A DNA stretch of 64,000 bases, from contig CAMZMU010000027.1 of the NCBI GenBank assembly GCA_947311845.1, positions 51,099,058 to 51,163,057 of the forward strand, given 5' to 3'. The stretch comes from Poa pratensis (Eukaryota > Streptophyta > Magnoliopsida > Poales > Poaceae). Position numbers and translations under genes: made by a program. The notes beneath the pieces are model-generated. The model did not search any database. It was not told the origin of the DNA and was given only the letters and a program-made list of their open reading frames with translations. Of the stretch, positions 1 through 11,096 are shown piece by piece (within the stretch, counting starts at the first letter, position 1; each line of letters opens with the position of its first letter).

Positions 1-312
1 TAACGAGGACATACTGGCAGTTTGCACTGTACATTCTCCTTTGAACTGCAATGAAGACGATTACAAGTTTGGACACACAAACTACCTTTGTCATTTATCT
101 CCGTTGGTGGAAAGATCAGTGGAAAGAAATGTATTGTTTCTGTTAGGCAAGTTCAGCTTGGACTATAGCATGGCTATGCATGAAACATGATTCTAAAGGA
201 AGATAAGTAATGATGTTTTCAATGCTCTCGAAATAGTTGTCTTTGGCAGTAATTTTGTGTCTCGGTCATACTGATTTTTTCTCCCCGTTGCAGCGCACGG
301 GTTGTTTGCTAG
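1..312 (+). mobile_element. Candidate Helitron 3' end
   Basis: A short stem CCCGT (284-288) pairs with ACGGG (297-301) and is followed eight bases later by CTAG (309-312) and then T. A small GC hairpin just upstream of CTRR, inserted before T, is the hallmark of Helitron 3' termini. The flanking base pattern fits, and immediately downstream comes a retrotransposon LTR end, as if the Helitron had inserted into it. The 5' TC terminus would lie outside the window and no helicase coding is visible. The stem is short, so this is a candidate only. Confidence 0.4.
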
Positions 313-368
313 TTGGTATAATATAAGCATGGAACATCAGAAATTATGGATACGTTTGAGACGTATCA
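313..368 (-). mobile_element. LTR terminal fragment inside CACTA gene
   Basis: Bases 328-368 closely match the ends of the two gypsy LTRs in this window (29617-29657 and 40821-40861), sharing the ACGTTTGAGACGTATCA terminus. It interrupts the CACTA transposase reading frame just before the HWDVV segment. Because the LTR end happens to be an open frame with an ATG (346), an ORF search begins the transposase tail falsely inside it. Confidence 0.65.
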
Positions 369-762
369 CTGGGATGTAGTGATCACGGTACCGCCACGTA
401 ATAAAGTACCAACCCCTAACGATGACGACTACCACCAACGGCTAAACCCGAACACCTACAAGAGTGAGTTCTATCAGGAAGATGGGATGTCAGGCCAATT
501 GAACCTGAACTTGCCTAGTGTCGATGAGATGGAAGAAGACGACGATGTCATTGGAGTCGACCATGAGCAAGATGATGCCGCTGAGCTGGTTGTCAACCAG
601 AGAGACGTGGAGCTTCTTGAACCGATGCACCTACCCGATGTAGAGGAGCCGAGCGGTCCACCTCTAGACTACGTTCCAGATTGGTGGTACAATCGTGATA
701 GTGATGATGATGGTGATCCTGGTCCACGTTATGATCCAAACAATGTAGACACGGGCTTCTGA
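369..762 (+). pseudogene. CACTA transposase C-terminal tail (TNP2-like)
   Basis: The open frame encodes a run of about 130 residues with a VPPR motif, a DDDY segment, a YQEDG segment and a long acidic tail, ending in TGA at 760-762. This resembles the acidic C-terminal end of TNP2-type transposases of plant CACTA elements; the catalytic part would lie upstream, outside the window or displaced by the LTR/Helitron insertion at 1-368. The gene sits in the same orientation as, and just 5' of, the second CACTA gene. The assignment rests on context and composition more than on a catalytic motif. Confidence 0.5.
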
Positions 763-986
763 AGCTTTGTACTCGTCGATTAGAATTTGTTAAGTAATAT
801 TTTCTATGAACCATTTGTGATGTAATATTTTCTATGAACCATTTGTGATGTAATATTTTCTATGAAACATTTTGTTGTATTCTTATGAGTTTTGGAAATT
901 TCTTCTTATGAGTTTTATTTAAGCCTATCCATTACTATTGTGTTCTTACTTGTACTAATCAACTCATTCTTTGTGATGACAGGTGA

Positions 987-3536
987 TTGAGACATGGCAG
1001 GGGGAAGGAGAAGCCGGGCTCCAAGGCAAAGCCGGGCCTCAAGGAGAAGCAGCTCGTGGCGAGGAGGAGTATTTCCAAGGAGAACCTTGGCAAGAACAAG
1101 GTGGCGGGCAAGGAGAAGCGGCCACTCAAGCTTGGCAATGTGTCTAAACTATACGCGCAGGATGCTCAAGGGACTAGCGTGGTCATTGGAAGGAAGCGTG
1201 ACCGACACGCTATGGTGGAGACTTCTGCATGGCGTGGTAGACAGGTGGTTGCCCAGAAGGCGCCCCGGGGTAGGCCTCCTGCTCGCTTGAGTAGTCCTTT
1301 GCCCTCGGTTTCGTCTTCCGGGTCAGAGGAGGAGGAGCGGGCCGAGGAGCCCTTGGAGGAGGATGACATTGCCGTGCCTAGTGATGATGACTACGAGGAC
1401 CGGAGGGGTGAGGAGAGTGAGGAGGAGGAGGAGGTGCGTGAGGAGAGTGAGGAGGAGGAGGATGCCGTGGCGGATGAGGATCTCTTGACAGCTCATCCAC
1501 TAGATTTGCTCGGCGTAGTGCGCGAAGGTAAGGTGTACTTGCGAGGGCCTTCAGGCTTTCCAGAACGCAGGTCACATGGCGTACTTGATGTCACATCAGA
1601 TGCGTAAGTGGTGGTTTAAAATGTTGTTACCTTGTACTTTCGTTACCTTTTCATCACAAGCATCTAACTTATGTTTTTGGTATGTGCAGGACATTCACGT
1701 GGGTGGGCCCAAAGTGGGACCGCTTACCTTCATGCGTCCTTGGCCTTCTTATCAAGAAGCTTTACCCTGGCATGGTCGACTACAAGAAGGATGGAATCCC
1801 CACCGGTGAAAGGGAGCCTGCTAGGTCTTGGAACCACTTCACGATGGTTTCGGACACCGTCCACGGCCACCTCGGCTTCCGGCTGATCGCCGAGTTTTGG
1901 GTTAGTAGTTTCTATAACTTTACTACTAAAAAATACCAACAGTTTGGATTTCGTCGTGGTAATCCCTTTATCCTATGCTCAATGTTTGTAGTACTTTTTC
2001 ACTCTCGTCGAGGGTGAAGGTAAAGAGGATGCGGCTCAAAAGGCGCTGATTAAGATGGCGAAGAAGCTCATCCCCGACCAGATTTACGAGGCCCGTATCG
2101 CCGCTGTTGTCCAGTTCTATGCAGAATATATGCACAGGACAATCACCAAAGAGGAGGCTAGGCCCATACACATGTCAAAAGACCAGTACATGAAGGTAAC
2201 CACATATATTTTCATACTATTCTCCACATGACTGATGAAATGTTCAACTCATATGGATCTGTCTTGTGTTAAATAGGTGATTCCGGTATGGCTAGCCGCC
2301 CATAAGCCTTGCTATAAGAAGCTTGTACAGAGGTGGGTGTCACTTGGGTTCCAAGCGCAAAACAAGAAGGCACGGGCGCGGCGGAATATGGTAGGCGAGC
2401 ACGGAGTCCACCGTCAAGGCCCCCTCACACTCGACGGCCTCGTGGCACACAAGGTAAGAAATCATTTTTTTCCTTTCCATTCAAATTTTTATTTCTGTCC
2501 CATAATATTTTTATAACCTCTTTTGACCTCACTTGCATGCTTCCTTTTGGTGTCAATTACTTGTAGGAGTTAAAGGAGGGAGTGAAAAAGACGAAGATGC
2601 AAGTGTTCGTTGAGACCCAGAGGCCAAAGAAGGTGGATCCGGCGAAACCCATGGAAAAGCAGTGGATCACCGACACCGCGGAGAAACAACATGACAACTA
2701 CTGCTCCAAGTTCAGGGAGGTCCACGGTGACGAGTCCGATCCTTTGACCTCTCCTTTCGACCCCCATGTTGCTATGCTCGCGGGACAAGGCAAGCGGAAT
2801 GGCCGGCCTTATATTGGCGGTGCTTCCTTCGATTCATCGGGCCTCCCAACACTTGCCGAGATTCGTGCTAGGCGTACGAGCTCAGCCCCGAGATCGAGCG
2901 CCGCCCAAGGGTCGGACTTTATAAGATTGCTGCAATGGAGGTACACGTGTCGTTTTTAGACCATCTTTTCCACTATTGTACATGTTTGCATCGCCATGAC
3001 CGCTTCTTTTACATGTTGCAATCCTCTAGGCTGAAGTTGAGAGAAATAGGAACATCGTGGCGGAGGCTACGGCGAGGGCGCAGGCTGCAGAGGAGAACAA
3101 CAAGCAAATGCATTCACATATGGCCCACCAACAAGCATGACTCCAGGCCCTTATGGCGGTAAGTGCTTTAACTTTTTCTTTCAACTAAAGCATGTGATTC
3201 AACTTTGCAAACTAACCCTCCTCTTCGGTTTGCAGAGGATGCCGCGGATTCGACGCTTCCTTCTTTACCTCCTGTAGCTCCACTAGTTGCCCCCGTCCTC
3301 CTCTTGGTAAGTGCTCTTGGGACTAGGTAGGCAAAAATTCATCTTTTGTTTGCTTACTCGTGTAATGTGAATCTTCATAGGAGCATCGGTTGGCTGGATC
3401 CCACACTCCCACGGATGGTCAAGACGGAGGGAATGGTGGAGGCAGAGCTGCAAGCCCATCATCAGCGCCAACGGCCTCCAACAACCCGCCGAGTGACTTG
3501 TGGACTTGTGAACTTGTGGAACTGTGCTACCTCTAA
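987..3536 (+). pseudogene. CACTA second gene (Ptta/En/Spm-type protein), decayed
   Basis: Likely exons with GT-AG borders are about 991-1603, 1690-1900, 1992-2195, 2277-2453, 2567-2940, 3030-3158, 3236-3306 and 3381-3536. The predicted protein has a lysine-rich N terminus, an acidic serine/glutamate stretch (about 1330-1490), a conserved-looking centre with WVGPKWDRLP and YMHRTITKEEARP, and a Gln/Ala-rich helical stretch near 3030-3140. This matches the Ptta/En/Spm plant transposase-associated protein that accompanies TNP2. The frame is damaged: the ATG at 994 is out of frame with the rest, the exon ending at 2940 needs a shift to join the next, and a TGA lies in frame near 3137. Exon limits are my own inference from splice sites. 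Confidence 0.65.
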
Positions 3537-3787
3537 CTTTGTGCCATTTCCTGCTGGCTGTGAACTAGTGCCATGTATTTTGGACTTGTTTGAACTTTTG
3601 TTGTGTGCTTATGAACTTGTGGAGTCTATTTTGTGAACTATTGGACCATGTTTGCTATATTTTGTTAGATGTGCCATTTTAATTTTCTGGGTGTGCTGGG
3701 AGTGATCCGGTGATATAATTGAAATATATGTATGCATTCTGTTTTTTGCAAATGCAGGGATTCGAAAAAGCAGGGAAATTCTAGACC

Positions 3788-4550
3788 AAATGGTATCTTC
3801 GCCGAGTGTTATACTCGGCGAACCCTGCTTCGCCGGGAAAGGCACTCGGCGAAGCCACCCTCCAGGTGCCATTTGGTCACCTGGGAACACACTTCGCCGA
3901 GACGACCCTGTTTGCCGAGCACGGCTCTCCGCGAAGTGAGGCTAAATGGTCACCTGGGATACACCTTCGCCGAGCGTGCAACGTTTGCCGAGAGTTTATC
4001 TCGGCGAAGGGAGGTCAACGGCGACCATTTGGCACAACCTTCGCCGAGTCCAGCTTAACACAGGGCACTCGGCGATGCGGGTACACTCGGCGAACATCGT
4101 GGCTGGCACTCGGCGAACGTACACCCGGCGAACATTCGGCGATGTAGAACGCTGGCACTCGGCGAAATTTGACCCGGCGAACAAAGCACGGCACTCGGCG
4201 AACCACATCACGGCGAAGATGTTCGCCGGCACCAAGCTGGAGGACACGTGGCGCCATCCCTGTGTTCAGGCTTCACCGAGTGCCTGCGCAGATATACTCG
4301 GCGAAACTCTGACACACGTCTGACGCCCATCTGACAAGGGACGATCGCGATCTTCTTTTCTTCGCCGGGTGTCGCGTAAAAATTCTCGGCGAAGAGGTCG
4401 CCGTGCATCCCCGACAAAAAGCACCCGGCGAAGGGGCGTCGCCGAGGCGATTTTCGTCGGGATGGCTCTGCCGAGTGCCGTTCTCGGCGAAGGTGTCGCC
4501 GAGGCCAATTTGGGCTGTCGCCGGGTGTTTTCCCCACCCGGCGAATCGCG
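3788..4550. repeat. CACTA 3' subterminal repeat array
   Basis: The nonamer TTCGCCGAG and its complement CTCGGCGAA, with variants such as CCCGGCGAA, occur dozens of times in both orientations between about 3788 and 4545, right up to the terminal repeat. Arrays like this bind the transposase-associated protein in En/Spm elements. No coding function is supported here, although the GC-rich repeats leave long false open frames on both strands. Confidence 0.85.
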
Positions 4551-4563
4551 ATTTTCTAGTAGT
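4551..4563 (+). repeat. CACTA terminal inverted repeat (3' end)
   Basis: TTTTCTAGTAGTG closes the element and is followed by TAG, the possible 3-bp target duplication. Confidence 0.85.
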
Positions 4564-4566
4564 GTA

Positions 4567-6525
4567 GATACGGTCGCCCTTCTGCCTCCTCGCTCATCGT
4601 AAAAGAAGTCCACCACTGTTGTGTTTGCCCTCTCCGCCGCCGCGTCCTCGAACTTCATGGTCACAAATCCTTCGGCTCTGGCGCATGGCCTCCTTGCCAT
4701 CAAATGCTCCCAAAACTGTTGCATGATGCCCATTAATCATCAACTATCCTTGCGTTGCAATACTCAAGAAACTGATCTCTCTGTTGAACTGCCCACTCCG
4801 CCTCCGTGTTTAAATAGCTCCTTGCGTTTCCATGGCCCAGAGGTTGCAATCTCTATTCTCTCGCACACCGGCACAGGTCTAACCTCTGGTGGTTGTCAGA
4901 TTATCCTTCTCCTTCTCTGTTAGGTCGCGGTACGACTCAAAAGCTGCTCCATGTTTTGCCTCCTCGGATTTCTTTGGATTTTCAGTGGATTCTGATTGGA
5001 TTCAGTGTATGGCTCTATGCCCAAGCTGGACAACAATTCATGCTTATACTGGTACACAAGCTCTCATCCCTTAGTCCTTACACTTCATTTTTTTTTCATG
5101 AATTAGCACATTCATCTCATCTTTCATACTGGTCATTCCATCATATATATTTGTTCGCTTCAAATGTCCCTTGAAATTTATTTGTCACAGTGAAATGATC
5201 TTCCTTATAATCTTCCTTCAAATACATATTGGCAACAGACTAGAAAAACAGTCTGCAAAATAACCTAGGTTGAAAGGAGGATACCAATAGGACAATAGTA
5301 AGTACCCAAGAAATTCTTGATGATCTTGGTTCCCTAAATGCTAGATGAAATACATACTAATCTGCAACAGGTTGGCCAGTTGATGGTTTACCTGTAATCA
5401 ATCTGTACTTACAAAATATATGGAATTAACTTTAAGCTGATCAGCGGCGGACAAAAAAGGTACATGATATATTATTTCCCCTTCTTATTTATAAGAGGAT
5501 AAAAAAAGGTACCCTCAATTTTCATTTCAGTACAGTGCATCACAATCCTGAACACACAAGTTTTACCTTTCAAATCATAACATAAATACAAATTTCCAGC
5601 AACATGATTATCCTATCTGTGATTCATGGAGCGACAACAAGGCCAAAATAGGTACATACTCAGTCAAAAATATATCTATATTTGTATTCAAACTGCTACC
5701 TTCATATACAATGATCTCTGACCAGCACGGCGTCTAGGACGACGACAAAATCGCCAAATAGAAGATAGCAAGATCTATATTGAGTCAAACAAAACTCAAG
5801 GACATGAAGAAAACCACTGCTTCTAACTTTACAGGAAGGGAACCACGGCGGACCTCCAAGTGCGACAAGGATACTTGGATCAGATCATGCGTTCTTCACA
5901 ATTGAATACATCAAACATGGAAAGAGGCATGTCACGACTATCCTTCCCAATGACATGAAGATTTACAAGAAATTGCATAGTTACATATCAAGTACTGAAA
6001 GTCCGAAATCATGTAATAAACTTTTTTCATCAACTTTCAAATAATGAAATGCCTCTGTTTACATCGAAGTTTAGGTATATCTCTATGAATTCTTATTCTA
6101 TACAAGTCACTCAAACAAATCCGCAGCAACACGTGGGGTTACATCTAGTATTCTTCAGTGGGAGGTGAAGTTTCCGACGACTACGAGTCGTATATGGTGA
6201 CTTCGTTAATCTCAAGATTCGACTTGCCACTCGGTACTTCAGAACTGCTCATAGGGGTGGAATGTGCATGCAAATGTGTTTATAGAGATGAGTGTGTACA
6301 TATACGTGAGTGTCAATGTTTCTACCGCGTTTCGTGAAAAATCAGATGTCATTGCAGAGATTCACGCTTGACAGGGAGGTTTATAGTGGCCTTGTATTTG
6401 TTGTTTGGACTGGATTGTGCTCAACACTAGAAGAAGAGGACACCCCGGCTTATTTGGGCTTTTTGCTCACGGGCAGGCCTTCACGTGGCGTATGGGCTAT
6501 TTGTCCACTAGCCAGTTTTTTTTAA
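4567..6525. other. Unassigned sequence between CACTA and Harbinger elements
   Basis: No complete gene is visible. Two short coding-like stretches can be read: on the minus strand at about 4570-4733 (starting MGIMQQFWEHLMARRP), and on the plus strand at about 5872-6020 (containing HAFFTIEYIKHGKRHVTT). I recognise neither. The segment 6150-6310, with CTCATAGGGGTGGAATGTGC followed by GT/TG-rich text, resembles a retroelement 3' end common in Triticeae, but no poly-A tail or target duplication was found. Confidence 0.4.
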
Positions 6526-6528
6526 TAA

Positions 6529-7256
6529 GAGCATATCTAGCAGAACCCGCAAAAGAACTCGTAAAAGGGGCAAACCCGCATAGTAACCGCCCGATGCGGA
6601 TTGAAAACCGTAAAAACGCGAAGAACAGAGCCTGCAAAATTATCCAACCCGTAAAACTTTTTGTGGGGGCCCGTGAATTCGACCCTCAGAACCGGAAAGT
6701 TAATGATTTTGTGGCCAAATATAAGGTGGCCTGTATACCCGAAAGATGCTGGCGGGAGGGAATATTCAGCTCACGCCGATGAACTTCTGCCATGAAAGTT
6801 GCCGGAATCCGGTCGTCCTCCACCAAATTCGTCGGAGTCGGTGGAAACTGGAGCCGCGCGGCGCCATGGCCACGCGCCTCCTCGACCGGGGCCGCCGCCG
6901 GCCGCCGGCGCGCGCCTCGCGGCGTCTCTCGCAGCCGTGACCGCGGCCTCCGACGTGGTCTTCAACATGGTCGGCCACGGGCGCGCTCGCGGAACTTCGA
7001 CCCGGCGGCGTCCTTGGTGGACTGCACGAGCTCCTCCCCCTGGTACGCCGTGGCCTGCCAAGCCGTCGACGTCCCCCGTCTCCGGACCGCGACGGCACGC
7101 TCGCCGTGCTCGCCGGCGGGGAGCTCCGGTCGCGCCGCGGGGGGCTTCGACCGCTGCCGCCGCGGGGGCTCCGGTCGTTTTGAGTAAAAAAACGCGCGTT
7201 CCGCGACCCGCAAGTATTGCGGGTCCGCGTTTTGCAGACTCTTGCTAGAGATGCTC
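6529..7256. mobile_element. PIF/Harbinger-type element, 728 bp, non-autonomous
   Basis: The ends GAGCATATCTAGCAGA and (complement of the right end) GAGCATCTCTAGCAAG are imperfect inverted repeats, and both flanks carry TAA (6526-6528 and 7257-7259), the 3-bp target site of PIF/Harbinger elements. The outer parts are ordinary sequence with repeated CCCGCAAAA-like words, whereas 6840-7190 is very GC-rich and open on both strands. No transposase motif is visible. The GC-rich core could be captured host exon sequence. Confidence 0.8.
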
Positions 7257-7259
7257 TAA

Positions 7260-7551
7260 GGTGCGTATAGATTACATAGTACTGTAATTTATCTCGGCAA
7301 CAGAATGGTATCGTGCTTGCCCACTTGGTTCCTGATTTATCAGTAACCAACTTGGTTCCTACACGCACGTACTTACTAGAGACAAATATGTAAGTAAGTA
7401 CTGTCAGTGTGTTGCTTTAATTATTGCTATACTTAAATATATTATCTACAATATATTTATGTAATATAGAGTTTTTTTATGGTCGTAATATAAAGTTCGT
7501 CTCGTGATTTGTCAGATGCTCCCTGGTGCGACACAAAGCAGCAGAGAAAAG
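7260..7551. other. Distal upstream region of ETHE1, nothing recognised
   Basis: AT-rich sequence between the Harbinger element and the CCAAT duplication. No gene, repeat or motif is supported. Confidence 0.5.
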
Positions 7552-7611
7552 GCAGCCAATAGGAACCAATAACAGAGAAATGCAGCCAATAGGAACCAAT
7601 AACAGAGAAAT
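7552..7611 (+). promoter_or_regulatory. Two 30-bp tandem repeats with CCAAT boxes, upstream of ETHE1
   Basis: A 30-bp unit (7552-7581) is repeated exactly at 7582-7611. Each unit carries two CCAAT pentamers, giving four CCAAT boxes about 200 bp upstream of the likely TATA box. CCAAT boxes bind NF-Y factors. The promoter role is inferred from position. Confidence 0.55.
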
Positions 7612-7754
7612 GCAGTAGTAGTGCCGCAATTTCATTTTACTTTAGCACATCATTCTTCTTTCTCCCAGCATCAATCCAATGCACGTTTGAAGTATTAGCG
7701 GCTTACTCTATGCTTGTATATTTCGTTTTTGAAAATCTTCCCGGAACCTTTTGT

Positions 7755-7757
<3 letters not shown>

Positions 7758-7794
<37 letters not shown>
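7758..7794 (+). repeat. (GA)n microsatellite in ETHE1 promoter
   Basis: An uninterrupted GA dinucleotide run of about 37 bp ends a few bases upstream of the TATA-like motif. GA/CT tracts are frequent in plant core promoters and 5' leaders. Confidence 0.9.
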
Positions 7795-7797
<3 letters not shown>

Positions 7798-7798
7798 G

Positions 7799-7806
7799 TT
7801 ATATAG
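7799..7806 (+). promoter_or_regulatory. TATA-like box of ETHE1
   Basis: TTATATAG lies directly after the GA tract, about 280 bp upstream of the start codon at 8085. A transcription start near 7830 would give a 5' leader of about 250 bases. This is inference from motif and position. Confidence 0.4.
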
Positions 7807-8084
7807 AGTTCAGATAGCAAGAACGGCCCCCAAATCATAGCAGAGCTAGCCGCATCCGGCACGCATCTCCACCTCCAGATCGCGCCGTCTTCCCCCACTT
7901 CGCTGATCTCGTCGCGCCATCGCGCCCATCGCCTCGCCGCGAATTCTTTAATCCGTTGCAGCCGGAACCAGTCCAAATCCACGCGATAAGAACCAAGCCA
8001 GCCTTGCTTTGCCGCCGCTGTTTCTTCTTCCACTCCGGCGTCACCACCACCTCCTCCTTATATGTATACAAGGTGTTTGGTCAA

Positions 8085-11000
8085 ATGGTGCCGCCCCGCT
8101 TGTGCCGCCAACTGATCCAGCACCTGCCCGCTGCAGCCAGATCGCCCTTCTCGCCCGCCTCGTGCGCTCCCCGGCCGATCTCGCTCTGCCCGCGGACCCT
8201 CGCAATGGCGGCGTACGGCACCGGTGCTTCCGCGGACAGGAGGCTGCTCTTCAGGCAGCTCTTCGAGAAGGAGAGCTCCACCTACACCTACCTCCTCGCC
8301 GACATCGGCGACCCCGAGAAGCCCGCCGTGGTGAGCTCAACTTCCTGACCTTGGTTTTTGTGTATTGGGTGATGTTCATGTTAGGTGTAATTTTGGGTGG
8401 GGCCTGGGGAGTTGGGTAGCTTCATTTGATTTCGATGCCTCTACTAGTGGGGGTCAGGGGATGCAATAGCAGAAATGCAGAACTGCTCTGGCAGTGTTCG
8501 TTGAACTGGAGTGCACACCAGCTTAATAAGATTGTGCTGTTGCTCTGAATAGGCTCAATGCAAGAGGAAGGGAAAGCAACTTTTCAGGCTATATGTGTGT
8601 CTTATAAGTTAACTTAAGGGAAAACTTGAGACTTGTGAAAAAAATGACTGCATTAGAAGGATAAGCTATTGGCTGGATCAGAAGCTCTTTTTTGTTATTG
8701 GAAGATGATCAGTAGGCCTAAATCACTGTTATAGATTAGGTTTTGAGCTGTATAGTTGTTTGCACATTTTCAGTCTCCTCCCTGACGTTTTCGTTTTGCT
8801 GCCAGTTGATTGACCCCGTTGACAGAACAGTTGATAGAGATCTCAATCTTATCAAGGAATTAGGCCTGAAACTCATCTACGCTATGAATACTCATGTGCA
8901 TGCTGATCACATCACTGGAACAGGATTAATAAAAGTAAGTACCTCTGGATTGCTCCACGGGCTTCACTGAATTTTCCTTTCTCATTGCTTCAACATTTTG
9001 TTCTCGTGTAATACACAACAAGCTAATGGAATGTACTGACAGACTAAGCTACCTGGAGCGAAATCTGTTATTTCAAAAGCTAGTGGAGCAAAAGCCGACC
9101 GTTCTGTTGAGCATGGGGAAAAATATATTTTGGCAACCTTTTCCTCGAGGTACAGTACCATTTTAGTAGACTATTTGGTTCATGTTGCTTCTTTCGTTTA
9201 GTAGTTAGTAAGTTAGTATTGTCAGTTTTCTATATGTATATGGATGGCAGAAAACAGTTAACCTGGTTCTTTTCAGCGCTTCTATTTGATTGCCTCTAAT
9301 AAATCATTGATTTTGGACTCTAGAACAAGATTTTCATTTTTTCTATAGAAGCGTTATTTATAGTACCTTTTAGTGTGAAACTTAGCATTCTTAGACAAAA
9401 AAAAACTGTGTGCTTTCTATCACAAAAGTCAAAAGCCGTCGTTACTTATGGTCATCTGACTGGATTGCTTGTACTGGCAGACCCGTAGTTAATTTGATCT
9501 GTCAAATACATTTTTATAGACTTTTTTATCACAGAAGTCAAAAGCCGTTGTAACATTTTTATTAGTAAGACGACCTACAGTTCTGCGTGCACTTTAAGCT
9601 GAAGAGTGCAATGTAGGTAGACTTGTATAAAAACGATCTAGAGTTCGGTTGAGCGAAGTGAGAAAATGTAAAGTTGGATGGTCTGATACTCTGATATATG
9701 GTATGGATTTTATTAAGTATGTTCCTCTGCAAGTGCTTTGCCATTGTATTTACTCATCCATGAAAACTTTGTCTGTTTAAACTACAAGTTATTTTTAGGA
9801 ATGTAGTGCAATCCTGACATATCCATGGCTGCTAAAATAAAATTAAAAATGTGCACCCAAGTGCTGGAAAGAACAGCACTCATTATTCATGCTGTATTTT
9901 TTTCTGCAAGGCAATGTTCTCATAAAGCTTCTAGTATTGGCAGATGTGGTGAAATTTCTGATAGCAGAAATGGCGAAAATTCTTTACAGGTGCGAGCAAC
10001 CCTGGCCATACTGCTGGCTGTGTGACTTATGTAACAGGTGATAGTGATGATCAACCTTCACCAAGGATGGCTTTCACTGGTGATGCCTTAATCATACGTG
10101 CATGTGGAAGGACAGACTTCCAGGTAATGTTGTGACCACACTTCGTGATGTAGAAAACCGGAAAAACAATCTCAACGAAATCCCAGAACAAACAGAATAT
10201 TTCTTAGGGAAATACTTCATAAGGGAAAGTGTTGTGGTGTTTCAAAGCTGAAGACTAGTTTTTAGGCGCTGATAATTTATTCTGTCTGTTATACTTCATA
10301 GTCGCGGTAATCTGTGAGTCAAACATAAGTCCTGTTTGTATGTAGATGTTCAAAATTCATGGTTTAAAATTCTGATTGACCATAAATACTAGCTTTGGTA
10401 TTAGTAGCTCAACTTTGTTCCATGTCATTCCAGGGAGGAAGCTCTGATCAGTTGTATCAGTCAGTGCATTCGCAGGCAAGTGCAAGATATGTTGCACATC
10501 ATATGAAATTCTGAGGAAATGCATGAATTTGAACTAACTGAAAACTCCCCATTCATCATCAGATTTTCACGTTGCCAAAGGATACCCTGCTTTATCCAGC
10601 CCATGACTACAAAGGTTTCACAGTAAGTGGCATACTCGCTGCTCAGCATCTTAAATTTTGCCAGCCAATTTGTCAGTCGTTTGACTTGTATTATTTACAG
10701 GTAACTACTGTCGAAGAGGAGGTTGCCTACAATGCCCGATTAGCGAAAGATAAGGTACTTGCTAATTGGGCTAAATTCTTCATTTGTGCCTAGAAAAACC
10801 TGTCTCGGTTTTCCCTAACTATGTTGTACCTCTTCTGTCTACAGGAAACGTTCAAGACAATTATGGAAAGTAAGTACCTATCTTTCTATGCATGAATACC
10901 CTTGTTGTTTCCGAGCATGGGCACTCGTCGGATCATACTGATCCATCTCCTAATTTTTATACCAAACGGAAGATAAAATTGACCATTTTGACTCTCACAT

Positions 11001-11096
11001 TGGGCAGATCTGAACTTGGCCTACCCAAAGATGATCGATGTAGCTGTACCCGCAAATCTGGTTTGTGGTATCCAGGATCCGCCACCGAAGGTCTGA
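8085..11096 (+). CDS. ETHE1: ETHE1-like persulfide (sulfur) dioxygenase, nine exons, two frameshifts
   Basis: Exons: 8085-8330, 8806-8934, 9043-9149, 9990-10123, 10434-10475, 10563-10622, 10701-10754, 10845-10869, 11008-11096. The family oxidises glutathione persulfide to sulfite in mitochondria, using a single iron in a metallo-beta-lactamase fold. The intended protein is about 295 residues, the usual size. It has an Arg/Ser/Ala-rich N terminus of about 40 residues resembling a transit peptide before a second in-frame Met, the HVHADH metal motif (about 112-117), PGHTAGC (His 168), FTGD (Asp 193) and YPAHDYKG (His 234). Exon 3 is one base short in an A-run (9119-9123) and exon 4 one base short in a C-run (10000-10002). 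As written, translation stops in exon 4, losing the later metal ligands. Intron 5 begins GC rather than GT. All other junctions are in phase. The lesions may be real or assembly errors. Confidence 0.93.
10476..10562 (+). other. GC-AG intron (ETHE1 intron 5)
   Basis: The intron starts GCAAGT and ends CAG. Using this donor gives 14 codons for exon 5 (10434-10475) with the frame preserved on both sides (ending HSQ, next exon IFTLPKD). No alternative GT donor nearby preserves the protein, so the minor GC donor is likely genuine. Confidence 0.8.

Larger units (their letters stand above)
1..4563 (+). mobile_element. CACTA (En/Spm) transposon, 3' part
   Basis: The right end at 4551-4563 reads TTTTCTAGTAGTG, the reverse complement of the classic CACTACTAGAAAA terminus; the next bases, TAG, may be the 3-bp target duplication. 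Inside it lie a transposase tail (369-762), a second multi-exon gene (about 987-3536) and a subterminal block of TTCGCCGAG/CTCGGCGAA repeats. This is the usual order of a Triticeae CACTA element read toward its 3' end. The left terminus lies outside the window, so neither the full length nor the matching target site can be checked. Reading frames are damaged, so this copy is not autonomous. Confidence 0.88.

Noticed and set aside
4015..4733. Overlapping long open frames on both strands at the CACTA end
   Set aside because: They run through the TTCGCCGAG subterminal repeats and across the element border; no protein family is seen.
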